Assembly: GCF_963676735.1 (NCBI RefSeq)
Contig: NZ_OY781467.1
Coordinates: forward strand, 1 to 16,156
Direction: 5' to 3'
DNA from: an uncultured Draconibacterium sp.
GTDB taxonomy: Bacteria; Bacteroidota; Bacteroidia; Bacteroidales; Prolixibacteraceae
Length of the DNA stretch: 16,156 bases
Position numbers and translations under genes: made by a program. Positions 7,589 through 15,276 of this stretch are shown here, in pieces. Position 1 is the first letter of the stretch; the number at the start of each line of letters is the position of its first letter. Below the pieces are notes generated by a model. That model was not told the DNA's origin and ran no database searches. It saw nothing but the letters and a program-made list of their open reading frames with translations.

Positions 7589-9898
7589 ATGCCAGTGGAG
7601 GGGGATGATTTGACAACACATTCTAGCAGACAGCCTCATATCGATATTTTTCTGTGGGATGAGAATTTCAAGACTGGTGTAAAAGAAATCGACCAGCAAC
7701 ATAAACACTTGGTTTTTCTTCTCAATCAAGTGGCTAACCATATCATCTTTGAGCAACAAGAGGCCTCTTTAGGTAATATTATTAACGAGCTGGTTGATTA
7801 CGCGGTCTATCATTTCCAGAGTGAAGAGAACTACTGGCTGGAGGTGGCACCTGAAGCCCCTGAAACTACAAGTCATAGAGATAGCCATAATCGCTTTGTT
7901 GAACGTGTACAAGCGTTCAAACTTAAGTCGGATACGATGCCAGCAGAGTTGTGGTTGGAAGAACTGCTCTCGTTTTTAGCCAGTTGGCTTGCGGCTCACA
8001 TTCTGGAAAGTGACAAGCATATGGCGTTGCTGGTTAGTGCTGTATTACAAGGCAAATCTGTCGAAGAAGCCAGTCTCTGGGCAGACCAACAGATGCAGGA
8101 ATCCACTAAAGCAATTATCAATATTATTATTGCCTCATATAAGAACTTAAGTGCCAGCGCATTGCGTTTAATGCGCGAAATAAAGGTTGGGAGCCTCACT
8201 CAGACGAAACTCTCAAACAGCGAGATGAGGCTACAACAGGCGATGGAATATGCCCAGATTGGCTACTGGTCACTGGCTTACAATAGTGAGGTGGCTGATT
8301 GGTCACCTGAAGTATTCAGCTTATTTGGTTTGCCAGAAGACGCTGAACCCAGCCCGAATTCGCTCTGTAGAATAATGAACGAGGAGTACCACATTCCTTT
8401 TCTTAACTCTATGCAGGAGTGTTTTCAAACCGGAAAAGAGCATTACACTGAATATCCCATCACTCGGCCGAGTGATGGGATTAAGCGCTGGATAGAGTGT
8501 CGCGGGAAAGTCACCTATCATGATGATGGAACGCCTGACAGAATAGCGGGCTTTGTTCAAGATATCACTCAGCGTAAGGATAGCGAAAGACAAATCACTG
8601 AACTCGCCCACTTTGACTCTTTAACGGGATTACCAAACAGACGACTACTGTTTGACAGGCTACGCCAGACCATTGCGGGGGGTAAACGTAGCAACCAGAG
8701 CAACGCGTTATTGTTCTTAGATATTGATGATTTTAAAAAGATAAATGACCAGCACGGACATGATTATGGGGACGCGCTTCTTAAGGAAGTGGCATCACGT
8801 ATCAGGCTGTGCATTAGGGATGGTGATACATTAGCCCGATTTGCAGGCGATGAGTTCGTTGTGATTATTCTGGGGCTGGATTCAAACCAGATGAACGCAG
8901 CCGCTCAGGCAGAAGTTGTCGCTGTAAAACTATCAGGTGCGCTTGCGGAAATATACCAACTAAAAGGTATTCAGTATAAAAGCAGTGTAAGCATTGGGAT
9001 AGTCGTCTTTGGTAATGGCGAGCAAAATGAGTCAAACCTTTTAAAACAAGCCGATATTGCAATGTATAAGGCAAAACAGCGCGGGAAAAACGCGGTATGT
9101 TTTTTTGATCCGCAGATGCAAGATGAAGTCAACGAAAAGGCCCAACTGGAAGATGACCTTAGAAAAGCGATTCAAGCTCAAGAGTTTGTTCTGCACTATC
9201 AACCTCAGCTAAACCAACAGAGTTCGGTGTGTGGAGCAGAATCACTAGTGCGCTGGCAACACCCCAATAAGGGACTTATTGGGCCCGATAGGTTTATTCC
9301 TCTTGCAGAAAAAACCGGGCTCATCATCCCCCTTGGCGAGTGGGTACTTAAATCTGCCTGTAGACAATTGAGCTTATGGCAGTCAAAAGCAGAAACCGAA
9401 CACCTGACTTTGTCTGTAAACGTAAGCGCCAGACAGTTTCATGACTCACAATTTATACCGCTTGCTTGTCAACTTCTGGAAAAATATAGTCTGCCAAGGG
9501 GCAAGCTACGCCTGGAGCTGACAGAAACTATGATGGTCGACGACATCGATAAGACCATTGCATCCATGAACATACTGAGAAAAAAAGGCGTTCATTTTTC
9601 ACTCGATGATTTTGGTACCGGATACTCTTCACTTCGATATCTCAAAAGGCTGCCTTTAAGTCAGCTAAAGATTGACCGTTCGTTTGTGGATGATTTAGAG
9701 TCAGATGTAAATGATCAAGCTATCATCAAAACCATCATATCAATGTCCAAGGCTCTAGGGTTGTATACCATAGCTGAAGGTGTTGAAACGAAGAGGCAGA
9801 GAGCGTTCCTAGAAAACGAGGGCTGTATGGTTTATCAGGGCTTCCTGTATAGCAAGCCCCTACCTATTGAAGCGTTTGAAATGTTTTTGGCTAAATAG
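7589..9898 (+). CDS. Bacteriohemerythrin-PAS-GGDEF-EAL protein, probable O2-responsive c-di-GMP enzyme
   Basis: The N-terminal domain (about 17-150) is a bacteriohemerythrin. It shows all seven di-iron ligands in the expected pattern: H38 (IDQQHK), H75 and E79 (HFQSEE), H96, H100, H137 and D142 (HILESDK). It should bind O2 reversibly or sense redox state. A helical linker (150-205) leads to one PAS domain (about 208-335), then GGDEF (about 338-505) and EAL (about 515-767). The cyclase motif is AGDEF (419-423) with the I-site RDGD (410-413) five residues before it. The EAL motif is ESL (551-553), and the remaining residues (NVSARQF, ELTET, DDFGTGYSS, KIDRSFV, AEGVET) are intact. Both activities are possible. 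The ATG at 7589 has no ribosome-binding site, whereas TTG at 7610 follows GGAGGGG with good spacing and may be the real start, still upstream of the hemerythrin domain. It probably forms an operon with the receptor gene 53 bp downstream. Confidence 0.92.
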   Translation: MPVEGDDLTTHSSRQPHIDIFLWDENFKTGVKEIDQQHKHLVFLLNQVANHIIFEQQEASLGNIINELVDYAVYHFQSEENYWLEVAPEAPETTSHRDSHNRFVERVQAFKLKSDTMPAELWLEELLSFLASWLAAHILESDKHMALLVSAVLQGKSVEEASLWADQQMQESTKAIINIIIASYKNLSASALRLMREIKVGSLTQTKLSNSEMRLQQAMEYAQIGYWSLAYNSEVADWSPEVFSLFGLPEDAEPSPNSLCRIMNEEYHIPFLNSMQECFQTGKEHYTEYPITRPSDGIKRWIECRGKVTYHDDGTPDRIAGFVQDITQRKDSERQITELAHFDSLTGLPNRRLLFDRLRQTIAGGKRSNQSNALLFLDIDDFKKINDQHGHDYGDALLKEVASRIRLCIRDGDTLARFAGDEFVVIILGLDSNQMNAAAQAEVVAVKLSGALAEIYQLKGIQYKSSVSIGIVVFGNGEQNESNLLKQADIAMYKAKQRGKNAVCFFDPQMQDEVNEKAQLEDDLRKAIQAQEFVLHYQPQLNQQSSVCGAESLVRWQHPNKGLIGPDRFIPLAEKTGLIIPLGEWVLKSACRQLSLWQSKAETEHLTLSVNVSARQFHDSQFIPLACQLLEKYSLPRGKLRLELTETMMVDDIDKTIASMNILRKKGVHFSLDDFGTGYSSLRYLKRLPLSQLKIDRSFVDDLESDVNDQAIIKTIISMSKALGLYTIAEGVETKRQRAFLENEGCMVYQGFLYSKPLPIEAFEMFLAK

Positions 9899-9951
9899 AA
9901 CCCCCATACTGTTTAATTTCAATCAGATAAATTTAAGTCGTAGAGAGCATT

Positions 9952-11496
9952 ATGTCAGATGAACGAGTTCGATTTTCAGACAGTGACAGTCTGATATCTA
10001 CCACAACCGCAGACAGTCACATCACATATTGTAATGAAGATTTTTGTCGTATCGCCGGATATGAGGAAGAAGAATTACTTGGCGAGCCTCATAATGTTAT
10101 TCGACATAGTGATATGCCCAAAGCGGCATTTGGGCAGCTCTGGGAGTATATCCAATCGGGTAAAAGTTGGATGGGGTTGGTTAAAAACCGATGTAAGGGC
10201 TCAGGACACTACTGGGTATCCGCCTTTGTTACACCTATTATGGATAAAGATGGTAAGGTCTTTGAATACCAGTCCGTCAGAACTCAGCCGTCAGACGAGC
10301 AAATTTCGAGAGCATACTCACTGTATGCGAAACTGAGAAACGGTGCGGTTTCAACGAGACGAATTAAGTGGATAAGCCTGAGCTTCTGGCTGCTCATTGC
10401 TCAGTTAGTATCACTGCTAGCACTTGCCTTTGGTGCGTTATCTCTACCTACTGCACTGTGGCTACTTATTCCATTGTGCTTAATCCAAGTTATGACATCA
10501 TTTAGGCTTAAACAGCGCCTTGCTGCGGTCAATACACTTGCCAAATCACACTATGATAACCACCTCATGGAGCAGCCTTACACCGGATATTGTGATGATA
10601 TCTCCCGGATTGAGCTGACGATGATGATGAAAAAGGCCGAGCTTCGCGCTGCAACCGCAAGAGCCAATGAAACCTCCGAGGGCCTACTTCAGGCTGCTAA
10701 TGAAGAAGTGGCAAACAGTCAGGCTATCGACAACGAACTGAGCGAACAAGATTCAGCTACCGATGCCATGGCAGTATCCGCAGAAGAGATGCTGGCTTCC
10801 ATTGATGAGGTTTCTAATCAGGCTAAACAAAGCTCTGAATTTGCGCAGAACGCGCAAGTTAAAGCAGAAGAAGGAAGCCTGACCATTGATGAGGCAGTTG
10901 AAACTGTCCATGTCCTTAGTCGGCAGCTTGATGATTCTAAAAAAGCGCTAGAGCAACTCTACTCTGACGTAGGTGGTATTGAAACCATTCTGGAAATGAT
11001 ACAGGGCATTGCAGAGCAAACTAACCTGTTGGCACTCAATGCAGCAATCGAAGCTGCCAGAGCTGGTGAACATGGTCGTGGATTTGCCGTTGTAGCTGAT
11101 GAAGTTCGTGCCTTGTCAGCCAAGACTAGTTCCTCTGTCGATGATATTCGTTCTAAAATCGAAGTACTTCAGACCACCGTAAATAAAACAGGTAGTCTGA
11201 TGGAAGAAGGAATATCCGCTTCAGAGTTAAGCGTTACTAAATCTCAGAAAAGCAAGGAAGCGTTTGCATCTATTGTGAATGATTTAGGTGCTATTGGCGA
11301 ACAAAGTACCAGCACCTCACAAGCCATCGCCGAGCAGGTTCAGGTGACTCAAGGCATGACTGAGCACGTGCATCGAATGAAAGAAGCCATTCACTTAACT
11401 AAATCCCTGTCGTCCACCTCCGTAGGTCGCACAAACTTGTTAGTTGAGCGCCTAGAGAGCTTACAACGGCTGGTGAGGCAGTTCAGTCAGTCTTAA
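9952..11496 (+). CDS. Aer-like PAS-domain methyl-accepting chemotaxis protein
   Basis: This 514-residue receptor has an N-terminal PAS domain (about 8-115), a short membrane hairpin, and a cytoplasmic signalling domain. The PAS domain has the Aer-type block NVIRHSDMPKAAF (48-60), SGKSWMG (69-75) and HYWVSAFVTPI (86-96). In Aer this block binds FAD and reports redox state. Two hydrophobic spans (about 141-162 and 165-184) have only a few residues between them, so there is almost no periplasmic domain. The signalling tip is EQTNLLALNAAIEAARAGEH and continues RGFAVVADEVRAL (about 355-388), the region that contacts CheA and CheW. No CheR-binding pentapeptide is at the C-terminus. The ATG follows a GAGAG site. 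It lies 53 bp after the hemerythrin-GGDEF-EAL gene on the same strand, which suggests co-expression of an aerotaxis receptor with an O2-sensing c-di-GMP enzyme. Confidence 0.93.
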   Translation: MSDERVRFSDSDSLISTTTADSHITYCNEDFCRIAGYEEEELLGEPHNVIRHSDMPKAAFGQLWEYIQSGKSWMGLVKNRCKGSGHYWVSAFVTPIMDKDGKVFEYQSVRTQPSDEQISRAYSLYAKLRNGAVSTRRIKWISLSFWLLIAQLVSLLALAFGALSLPTALWLLIPLCLIQVMTSFRLKQRLAAVNTLAKSHYDNHLMEQPYTGYCDDISRIELTMMMKKAELRAATARANETSEGLLQAANEEVANSQAIDNELSEQDSATDAMAVSAEEMLASIDEVSNQAKQSSEFAQNAQVKAEEGSLTIDEAVETVHVLSRQLDDSKKALEQLYSDVGGIETILEMIQGIAEQTNLLALNAAIEAARAGEHGRGFAVVADEVRALSAKTSSSVDDIRSKIEVLQTTVNKTGSLMEEGISASELSVTKSQKSKEAFASIVNDLGAIGEQSTSTSQAIAEQVQVTQGMTEHVHRMKEAIHLTKSLSSTSVGRTNLLVERLESLQRLVRQFSQS

Positions 11497-11516
11497 AGGC
11501 AAAAATTTAAAGCACA

Positions 11517-11560
11517 ATTGGACAATTTGTCCTTGTAAAGAGAGATAAATTGTCCCCAAT
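11517..11560. repeat. Inverted repeats after the chemotaxis receptor gene
   Basis: GGACAATTTGTCC (11520-11532) is a perfect 6+1+6 palindrome. A longer arm, ATTGGACAATTT (11517-11528), also pairs with AAATTGTCCCCAAT (11547-11560) with two unpaired bases. The alternative pairings lie between convergent genes and could act as a terminator on either strand, but no T-run follows directly. Confidence 0.45.
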
Positions 11561-11605
11561 CACACCAACATGCAGGCGGTAAATCAATATGTTCGCCATA
11601 ATGAG

Positions 11606-11872
11606 CTATACAATTCTCTGGAATCGCCCATCCCCTAGGGAGATTGTTATATCTGAGAGATTATTGAGCTTAGCTATTTGTACTGGCGTGTAGTCTGGAT
11701 AATTCATCGAAAGCTGCTGGTTCTCCTTACGCACTATCAACAAGACGAGCTCATCCAAAGCGTATTTCCGGTTGGCGGAGCTGAAATGGTCAGACAGACG
11801 TTGAATTGAATCTGGATGCGTAACGGATACAGAGCCATCATACCCATAATGTTTGAATTTGAACTCTATCAT
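11606..11872 (-). CDS. Hypothetical protein, 88 residues
   Basis: I do not recognise this small protein. It begins MIEFKFKHYGYDGSVSVTHP, has a mixed acidic/basic middle (ANRKYALDELVLLIVRKEN), and ends ITISLGDGRFQRIV. There is no signal peptide, membrane segment, cysteine motif or repeat. It looks like a small soluble alpha/beta protein, but this is only an impression. The ribosome-binding site is weak (an AGG about 10 bases before the ATG). It is convergent with the chemotaxis receptor gene and separated from it by palindromic sequence. No strong competing frame exists on the other strand. It may be a genuine accessory gene or a chance open frame. Confidence 0.5.
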   Translation of the reverse strand: MIEFKFKHYGYDGSVSVTHPDSIQRLSDHFSSANRKYALDELVLLIVRKENQQLSMNYPDYTPVQIAKLNNLSDITISLGDGRFQRIV

Positions 11873-12349
11873 TCTTGTAACCTGACGTTGCTACTTATTG
11901 ATTTTTTATATGTTATTTGTATCTAAAGCCCTTATTGTAGCACTTCTTGGCATAAGTAATGACTCATGTTGATATTCCACTCTAATTCTATGTAGGTCAA
12001 TAAAAAAAGAAAGCAAACTTATTGCTTGTCGCTAAGCTAAGCAGAATAATTATGCGACTTAGGTAGTATGAATGAATTGTGTAAACCTGATAGCTTTTGG
12101 CAGTTTTTGAGCACTGCACTTTAGCTCCCAGCCGTTCCTGCAAGTACGATTAGTTGGAGACGAAATTTATCGGCCAGAGATCTCGTTGCGTATTCCGGCC
12201 TAACCGGATCACCTATTCTCGGGGAATCGCTGATCCCAATCGCCGGAATACGCACTCGTCAGCTCGCGAAGGGGCATTTTTAAGTTAGTGCATTTTTTGC
12301 AACAACTGAACTACCAAGAAATCCTAGGCAGTTGCGGCGTTTTTCAAGG
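11873..12349. other. Gene-free stretch left of the second IS3 element
   Basis: There is no convincing gene in about 480 bp. A 19-codon plus-strand frame at 12068-12124 (starting MNELCKPDSFWQFLSTAL) has a weak AGG before its ATG; it could be the start of a decayed gene but is too short to claim. The notable content is the nested inverted repeat at 12187-12254. The remainder to the IS3 end shows nothing I can assign. Confidence 0.5.
12187..12254. repeat. Nested inverted repeat, 68 bp
   Basis: A perfect 13-bp outer arm, TGCGTATTCCGGC (12187-12199), pairs with GCCGGAATACGCA (12242-12254). Inside it GGATCA (12206-12211) pairs with TGATCC (12231-12236), and inside that ATTC (12215-12218) pairs with GAAT (12224-12227). 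All three pairings are collinear, so one long stem with internal loops can form. It may be the end of a lost mobile element (an IS21-type end is one possibility, from memory only), a MITE, or a structured RNA. Confidence 0.7.
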
Positions 12350-12362
12350 TAGTTGTCGCCTC
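12350..12362 (+). repeat. IS3 terminal inverted repeat, orfB side
   Basis: TAGTTGTCGCCTC is identical, in inverted orientation, to 13944-13956. It lies 5 bases outside the orfB stop codon. Confidence 0.8.
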
Positions 12363-12367
12363 GGCGT

Positions 12368-13375
12368 TTAAGCTGCTTGTTTCTTGTTCTCCGGATTTAG
12401 CTCAACATCGGTTACCGGAGACCAGTTTCTCGTTTCGTTTGACCATCTCTCAGGCTTGCTCAGTTTAGCCTGTTTGTAAATCTCATCTCGCTGTCTGAGG
12501 AGTGCTTTGTCTTTCCCTTGATGCTTCTGCTCGGGAGTAACAAAGTTGATCCTGCTATGCCGGTGTTCTGTGTTGTACCAACGCACGAACTCCACAGTCC
12601 ATTCGCGAGCCTCTTCTAAGGACTTGAAGCCTTCTGAGGGCCAACGTCGACAGTATTTCACCGTTCTGAACAGTGACTCTTAGTACGGATTGTCGTTACT
12701 CACCCTTGGTCGGCTTCGTGAACCTGCAACACCTAACTCCTGCATCTTAGCCAACATCGTCAGGCTTTTCATCGGGCTCCCATTATCTGAATGAAGTACC
12801 ACCGACTGACCTACACACTTTTCAGACCAGACTGTTCGCTCCAACAGGTTGGCCGCATGGTCTCCCGATTCACACTCATGAACCTCCCAACCAACGATCT
12901 TTCGGCTAAAGATATCCTCGATCATGTAGAGGTAATAATGCTGCCCGATCACGGTTGCCGGACAGTATGTAATATCCCAACTCCACACCTGATTCGGTCC
13001 AGAAGCCTTGTAGCTGGTTGGTTTTTTCTTTGTGCCCTTCGGCTTATCCTTGCCCCGGTGAGCCAGTTGATTGTTCTCTTTCAGTACCCGATAAAACGTT
13101 GATTCTGATGCAAGATAGATCCCTTTATCGGCTAATCTAGGCACGATCTGGCTTGGTGGTAAATCAGCAAACTCGCTTGTGTTACAGATGATTAAGATCT
13201 GCTGGCGCTCATCCTTTGTCAGCTTATTTACTGGCTCTGGTCTATCTGCTAAAGGCCGTTTATCCGCTGATAATTCACCGCCTTGCATCCAGCGCTGTAG
13301 CGTACGGAGCGACAGACCTATCTCCTGACAGGCCCGCTTCTTTCTGGCACCAGTGGCCACTGCCTCATTGATCAA
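12368..13375 (-). pseudogene. IS3-family transposase OrfB, in-frame stop next to the catalytic Glu
   Basis: The frame encodes an IS3 OrfB integrase core. An N-terminal helix-turn-helix (ACQEIGLSLRTLQRWMQGGE) is followed by the HTH_21 region (FADLPPSQIVPRLADKGIYL). Then come the rve catalytic motifs WSWDITY (D134) and LHSDNGSP (D197), numbered from a TTG at 13375. After RVSNDNPY a TAA (12682-12680) interrupts the frame. Reading through it, the next residues are ESLFRTVKYCRRWPSEGF, so the stop directly precedes the expected catalytic Glu. The frame then continues intact to 12368 (about 103 codons). IS3 relatives have a serine codon at this place; TCA to TAA would be one substitution (inference). 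The truncated product lacks the Glu and should be inactive. OrfB is also open upstream to the frameshift heptamer at 13450-13444. Confidence 0.88.
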
Positions 13376-13407
13376 CTTGATGTAATATCGTCTATCTGAG
13401 AGTGAGG

Positions 13408-13899
13408 TTAAGACTCCTCGTCTTCTCCCCAGTAAGCATTTAGCTTTTTTCTCAGTACCAGCAGTGCTGCTGTCTCAGCCAAAGCGGCGTCTTTACGCTT
13501 TAGCTCCTTTTCTAGCTCCTTGATTCGCTTACGATCTTCCTTGCGCTCTTGAGCTAGCTGCTTAGGTGCCTGAGTCGGTTTTTCATTGCCCGCAATACAG
13601 CTAAGTTTCCATTGCTTGACCTGCTCTGGATACAGACCTTTTTCTCGGCAGTATTCACTTAACTCGACTTCAGATAATGCGGCGGTTTCAAGCACTACTG
13701 CAAACTTCTGCTCTGCTGACCAACCATCTGAACTATGACCTTTTGACACACTTAATCCTGTTGCTGAGTATTTCTTTCTCCACCCGCACAGGGTAGAGAC
13801 ATTGATGCTTTCCTGCCGGGCAAACCCACTCAATGATAAACCACTTTCAATAAGCTTTTGAACCATGGCTTTCTTATGATCTTCTGGATATAGCTTCAC
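13408..13899 (-). CDS. IS3-family transposase OrfA
   Basis: The frame encodes a two-helix-turn-helix OrfA. The first is around MVQKLIESGLSLSGFARQES and continues INVSTLCGWRKKY; the second is around LSEYCREKGLYPEQVKQWK. A coiled, charged segment (ERKEDRKRIKELEKELKRKD) and ALLVLRKKLNAYWGEDEES close it. OrfA binds the IS ends, and fused to OrfB by frameshifting it makes the transposase. The open frame extends to a TTG at 13953 inside the terminal repeat. I prefer GTG at 13899 (start VKLYPEDHKKAM), which gives the usual N-terminus, though its ribosome-binding site is not clear. The C-terminal end contains the A6G slippery heptamer, and OrfB continues in the -1 frame. No lesion is visible in orfA itself. 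Confidence 0.8.
   Translation of the reverse strand: MKLYPEDHKKAMVQKLIESGLSLSGFARQESINVSTLCGWRKKYSATGLSVSKGHSSDGWSAEQKFAVVLETAALSEVELSEYCREKGLYPEQVKQWKLSCIAGNEKPTQAPKQLAQERKEDRKRIKELEKELKRKDAALAETAALLVLRKKLNAYWGEDEES
13444..13450 (-). promoter_or_regulatory. Programmed -1 frameshift heptamer (A AAA AAG) linking orfA to orfB
   Basis: On the minus strand the orfA codons AGA AAA AAG contain the canonical A-AAA-AAG slippery heptamer, about 35 bases before the orfA stop. A -1 slip here continues through KCLLGRRRGVLTSLSDRRYY directly into the OrfB frame without a stop. This is the known IS3-family strategy for making OrfAB; in this copy the fusion would still end at the premature stop. Confidence 0.8.
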
Positions 13900-13943
13900 C
13901 TGAAGTAACTTACCGCCCCCTGTCCGAATATTAAGTTCTAACA

Positions 13944-13956
13944 GAGGCGACAACTA
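13944..13956 (-). repeat. IS3 terminal inverted repeat, orfA side
   Basis: Read on the minus strand it is TAGTTGTCGCCTC, identical to the other end over 13 bases. Confidence 0.8.
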
Positions 13957-14032
13957 TCCTGATGTGTGGAATCCACTCCTCTTCCGGTCGAGCTAAACTT
14001 GAACGAGACACTTGATAAAAGAGGATTTCACT

Positions 14033-15064
14033 ATGTTGACTAAGAATATCATTGGTATTGGCCTGGCAAAGAACATATTACAAGTCTGCCATATAAGTGT
14101 TTATGGTGAGCTTCTCAGTAATAAAGCTATGAGTCGACAAAAAGTAAAAGAATTTCTGGCTAAGATTAAACCGTCAGTCATTGCCATTGAAGGGTGTTCG
14201 AGCTCGCACTACTGGGGGCGATATGCAGAGCAATTCGGCCATGAAGTTCGTATTATTAGCCCGAAAAAAGTTAAAGGTTATCTGGAGGGACACAAAACTG
14301 ATAAAAATGATGCCCTTGCGATTGCCAATGCTGCAATTCAAATTGGCATAAAGTTCAGTCGGCCTAAGTCCGTTGAACAGCAAACTCTTCATTCACTTGA
14401 AACAAGTCGCCAGTTTTTAACCCGCAGCATAGTGTCATTAGGTAACCATATCCGAGCTACTATTTTTGAGTACGGCATCAGTTACCCCAAAGGTGAAAAA
14501 GGTCTAAAAGCATCTCTAGAGTTTGTTCTTAGCCGTGCCTCTGATATACCGCAAAACCTTGTTAACGTTCTCTCTGTTCTCTGGGAGCAGTACAAACAAC
14601 AAAAAGAAGAGCTTAAGGCATTAGAGAAAGAGAAAAATGCTTTAACTCGCCAGATAGATCCATGTAACCGATTAATGAAGTTGGAGGGTGTAGGAGAAAC
14701 CATTGCCGCGATGCTTTACTCAACCCTTGGTGATGGAACGCAATTCAAAAATGGAAGGCAAGCATCAGCGTTCATTGGCCTTACCCCAAAACAATATAGT
14801 ACTGGTGGGAAGGTTGTTATGATGGGAATAGACAAGTTCGGTGGCGTCAAAGATCTCCGTTCACTGCTATATCTGGGGGCTATGGCCTATATAAGTCGGT
14901 TACCGGAGGTTCCCAGTACAGAAAAAGAGGTCTGGTTGATCAAGGCAGTGAAGCGGTTAGGCTTTAAGAAAGCTTGTATAGCTTTGGCGAACAAGACGGT
15001 TAGAACTGCGTGGGCAATGCTCCGCTATGAAACGAAGTATAAACCAACAATGTTACTGGGTTAA
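14033..15064 (+). CDS. IS110-family (IS1111-group) transposase, copy 2, catalytic Asp10 changed to Gly
   Basis: This 343-residue transposase is read from the ATG at 14033, which has a GAGG site nine bases upstream; a TTG at 14012 is less likely. It has the DEDD domain with AIEGCSSSHYWGRYAE (E53) and HKTDKNDALAIA (D90, D93), a central coiled segment (YKQQKEELKALEKEKNAL), and the C-terminal Tnp20 part with LEGVGETIAAML, YSTGGKVVMMG and LRSLLYLGAMAY. The first motif reads GIGLAK where the family has G-I/V-D-L-A-K, so the first catalytic Asp (position 10) is Gly, encoded GGC; GAC to GGC is a single change. The other copy in this window has Asp at the equivalent place. The protein is otherwise full length, so it is probably an inactive or very recently damaged transposase. 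Confidence 0.9.
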   Translation: MLTKNIIGIGLAKNILQVCHISVYGELLSNKAMSRQKVKEFLAKIKPSVIAIEGCSSSHYWGRYAEQFGHEVRIISPKKVKGYLEGHKTDKNDALAIANAAIQIGIKFSRPKSVEQQTLHSLETSRQFLTRSIVSLGNHIRATIFEYGISYPKGEKGLKASLEFVLSRASDIPQNLVNVLSVLWEQYKQQKEELKALEKEKNALTRQIDPCNRLMKLEGVGETIAAMLYSTLGDGTQFKNGRQASAFIGLTPKQYSTGGKVVMMGIDKFGGVKDLRSLLYLGAMAYISRLPEVPSTEKEVWLIKAVKRLGFKKACIALANKTVRTAWAMLRYETKYKPTMLLG

Positions 15065-15276
15065 TTTACTCTACTAATTTTATACAATGATGATGCACAA
15101 AAGGTAAGACCAACCTGCTGAGAACCTGACCCTGTGGAAAATGCTTCGTGATGAAAGCTGTTATCCTGATAAGGAAAGTAGGTGCGCAAACATCATAGGT
15201 TAGAGGGTAGCTCCCTCAATGAGAAACCGAATATATGCCCGCATCTTAACTTTTAGAAATATTCATTGTGTAAAAC
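15065..15276 (+). ncRNA. Candidate guide (bridge/seeker) RNA region of IS1111 copy 2
   Basis: This noncoding 3' region, between the transposase stop and the subterminal repeat, is where the IS1111-group guide RNA is expected. AGGTAAGACCAAC lies at 15102-15114, the same motif as in copy 1. A hairpin GAGGG-TAGCT-CCCTC is at 15203-15217. Exact RNA ends and the target- and donor-binding loops were not worked out. Confidence 0.5.

Larger units (their letters stand above)
12350..13956 (-). mobile_element. IS3-family element with disrupted orfB
   Basis: Inverted repeats TAGTTGTCGCCTC at 12350-12362 and its complement at 13944-13956 are identical over 13 bases. They enclose orfA and orfB on the minus strand, giving about 1607 bp. 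The 3-bp flanks (AGG on the left, TCC on the right) do not match, so no target duplication is visible. The right end is only about ten bases from the subterminal repeat of the neighbouring IS1111 element, which may have removed or displaced the original flank. Confidence 0.85.

Noticed and set aside
7505..12113. A 17-base near-identical direct repeat (TTGGCAGTTTTT-A/G-AGCA at 7505-7521 and 12097-12113) flanking the hemerythrin/receptor pair
   Set aside because: One 16-of-17 match in a window of this size is expected about as often as not by chance, and the T-run is low complexity; no integration enzyme is nearby.
12068..12124. A short plus-strand frame reading MNELCKPDSFWQFLSTAL
   Set aside because: Only 18 residues with a weak ribosome-binding site and no recognisable family; mentioned within the intergenic entry instead.
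12680..12682. The in-frame stop in OrfB as a recoded (special amino acid) codon
   Set aside because: It is TAA, which is not used for selenocysteine or pyrrolysine, and a single point mutation explains it.
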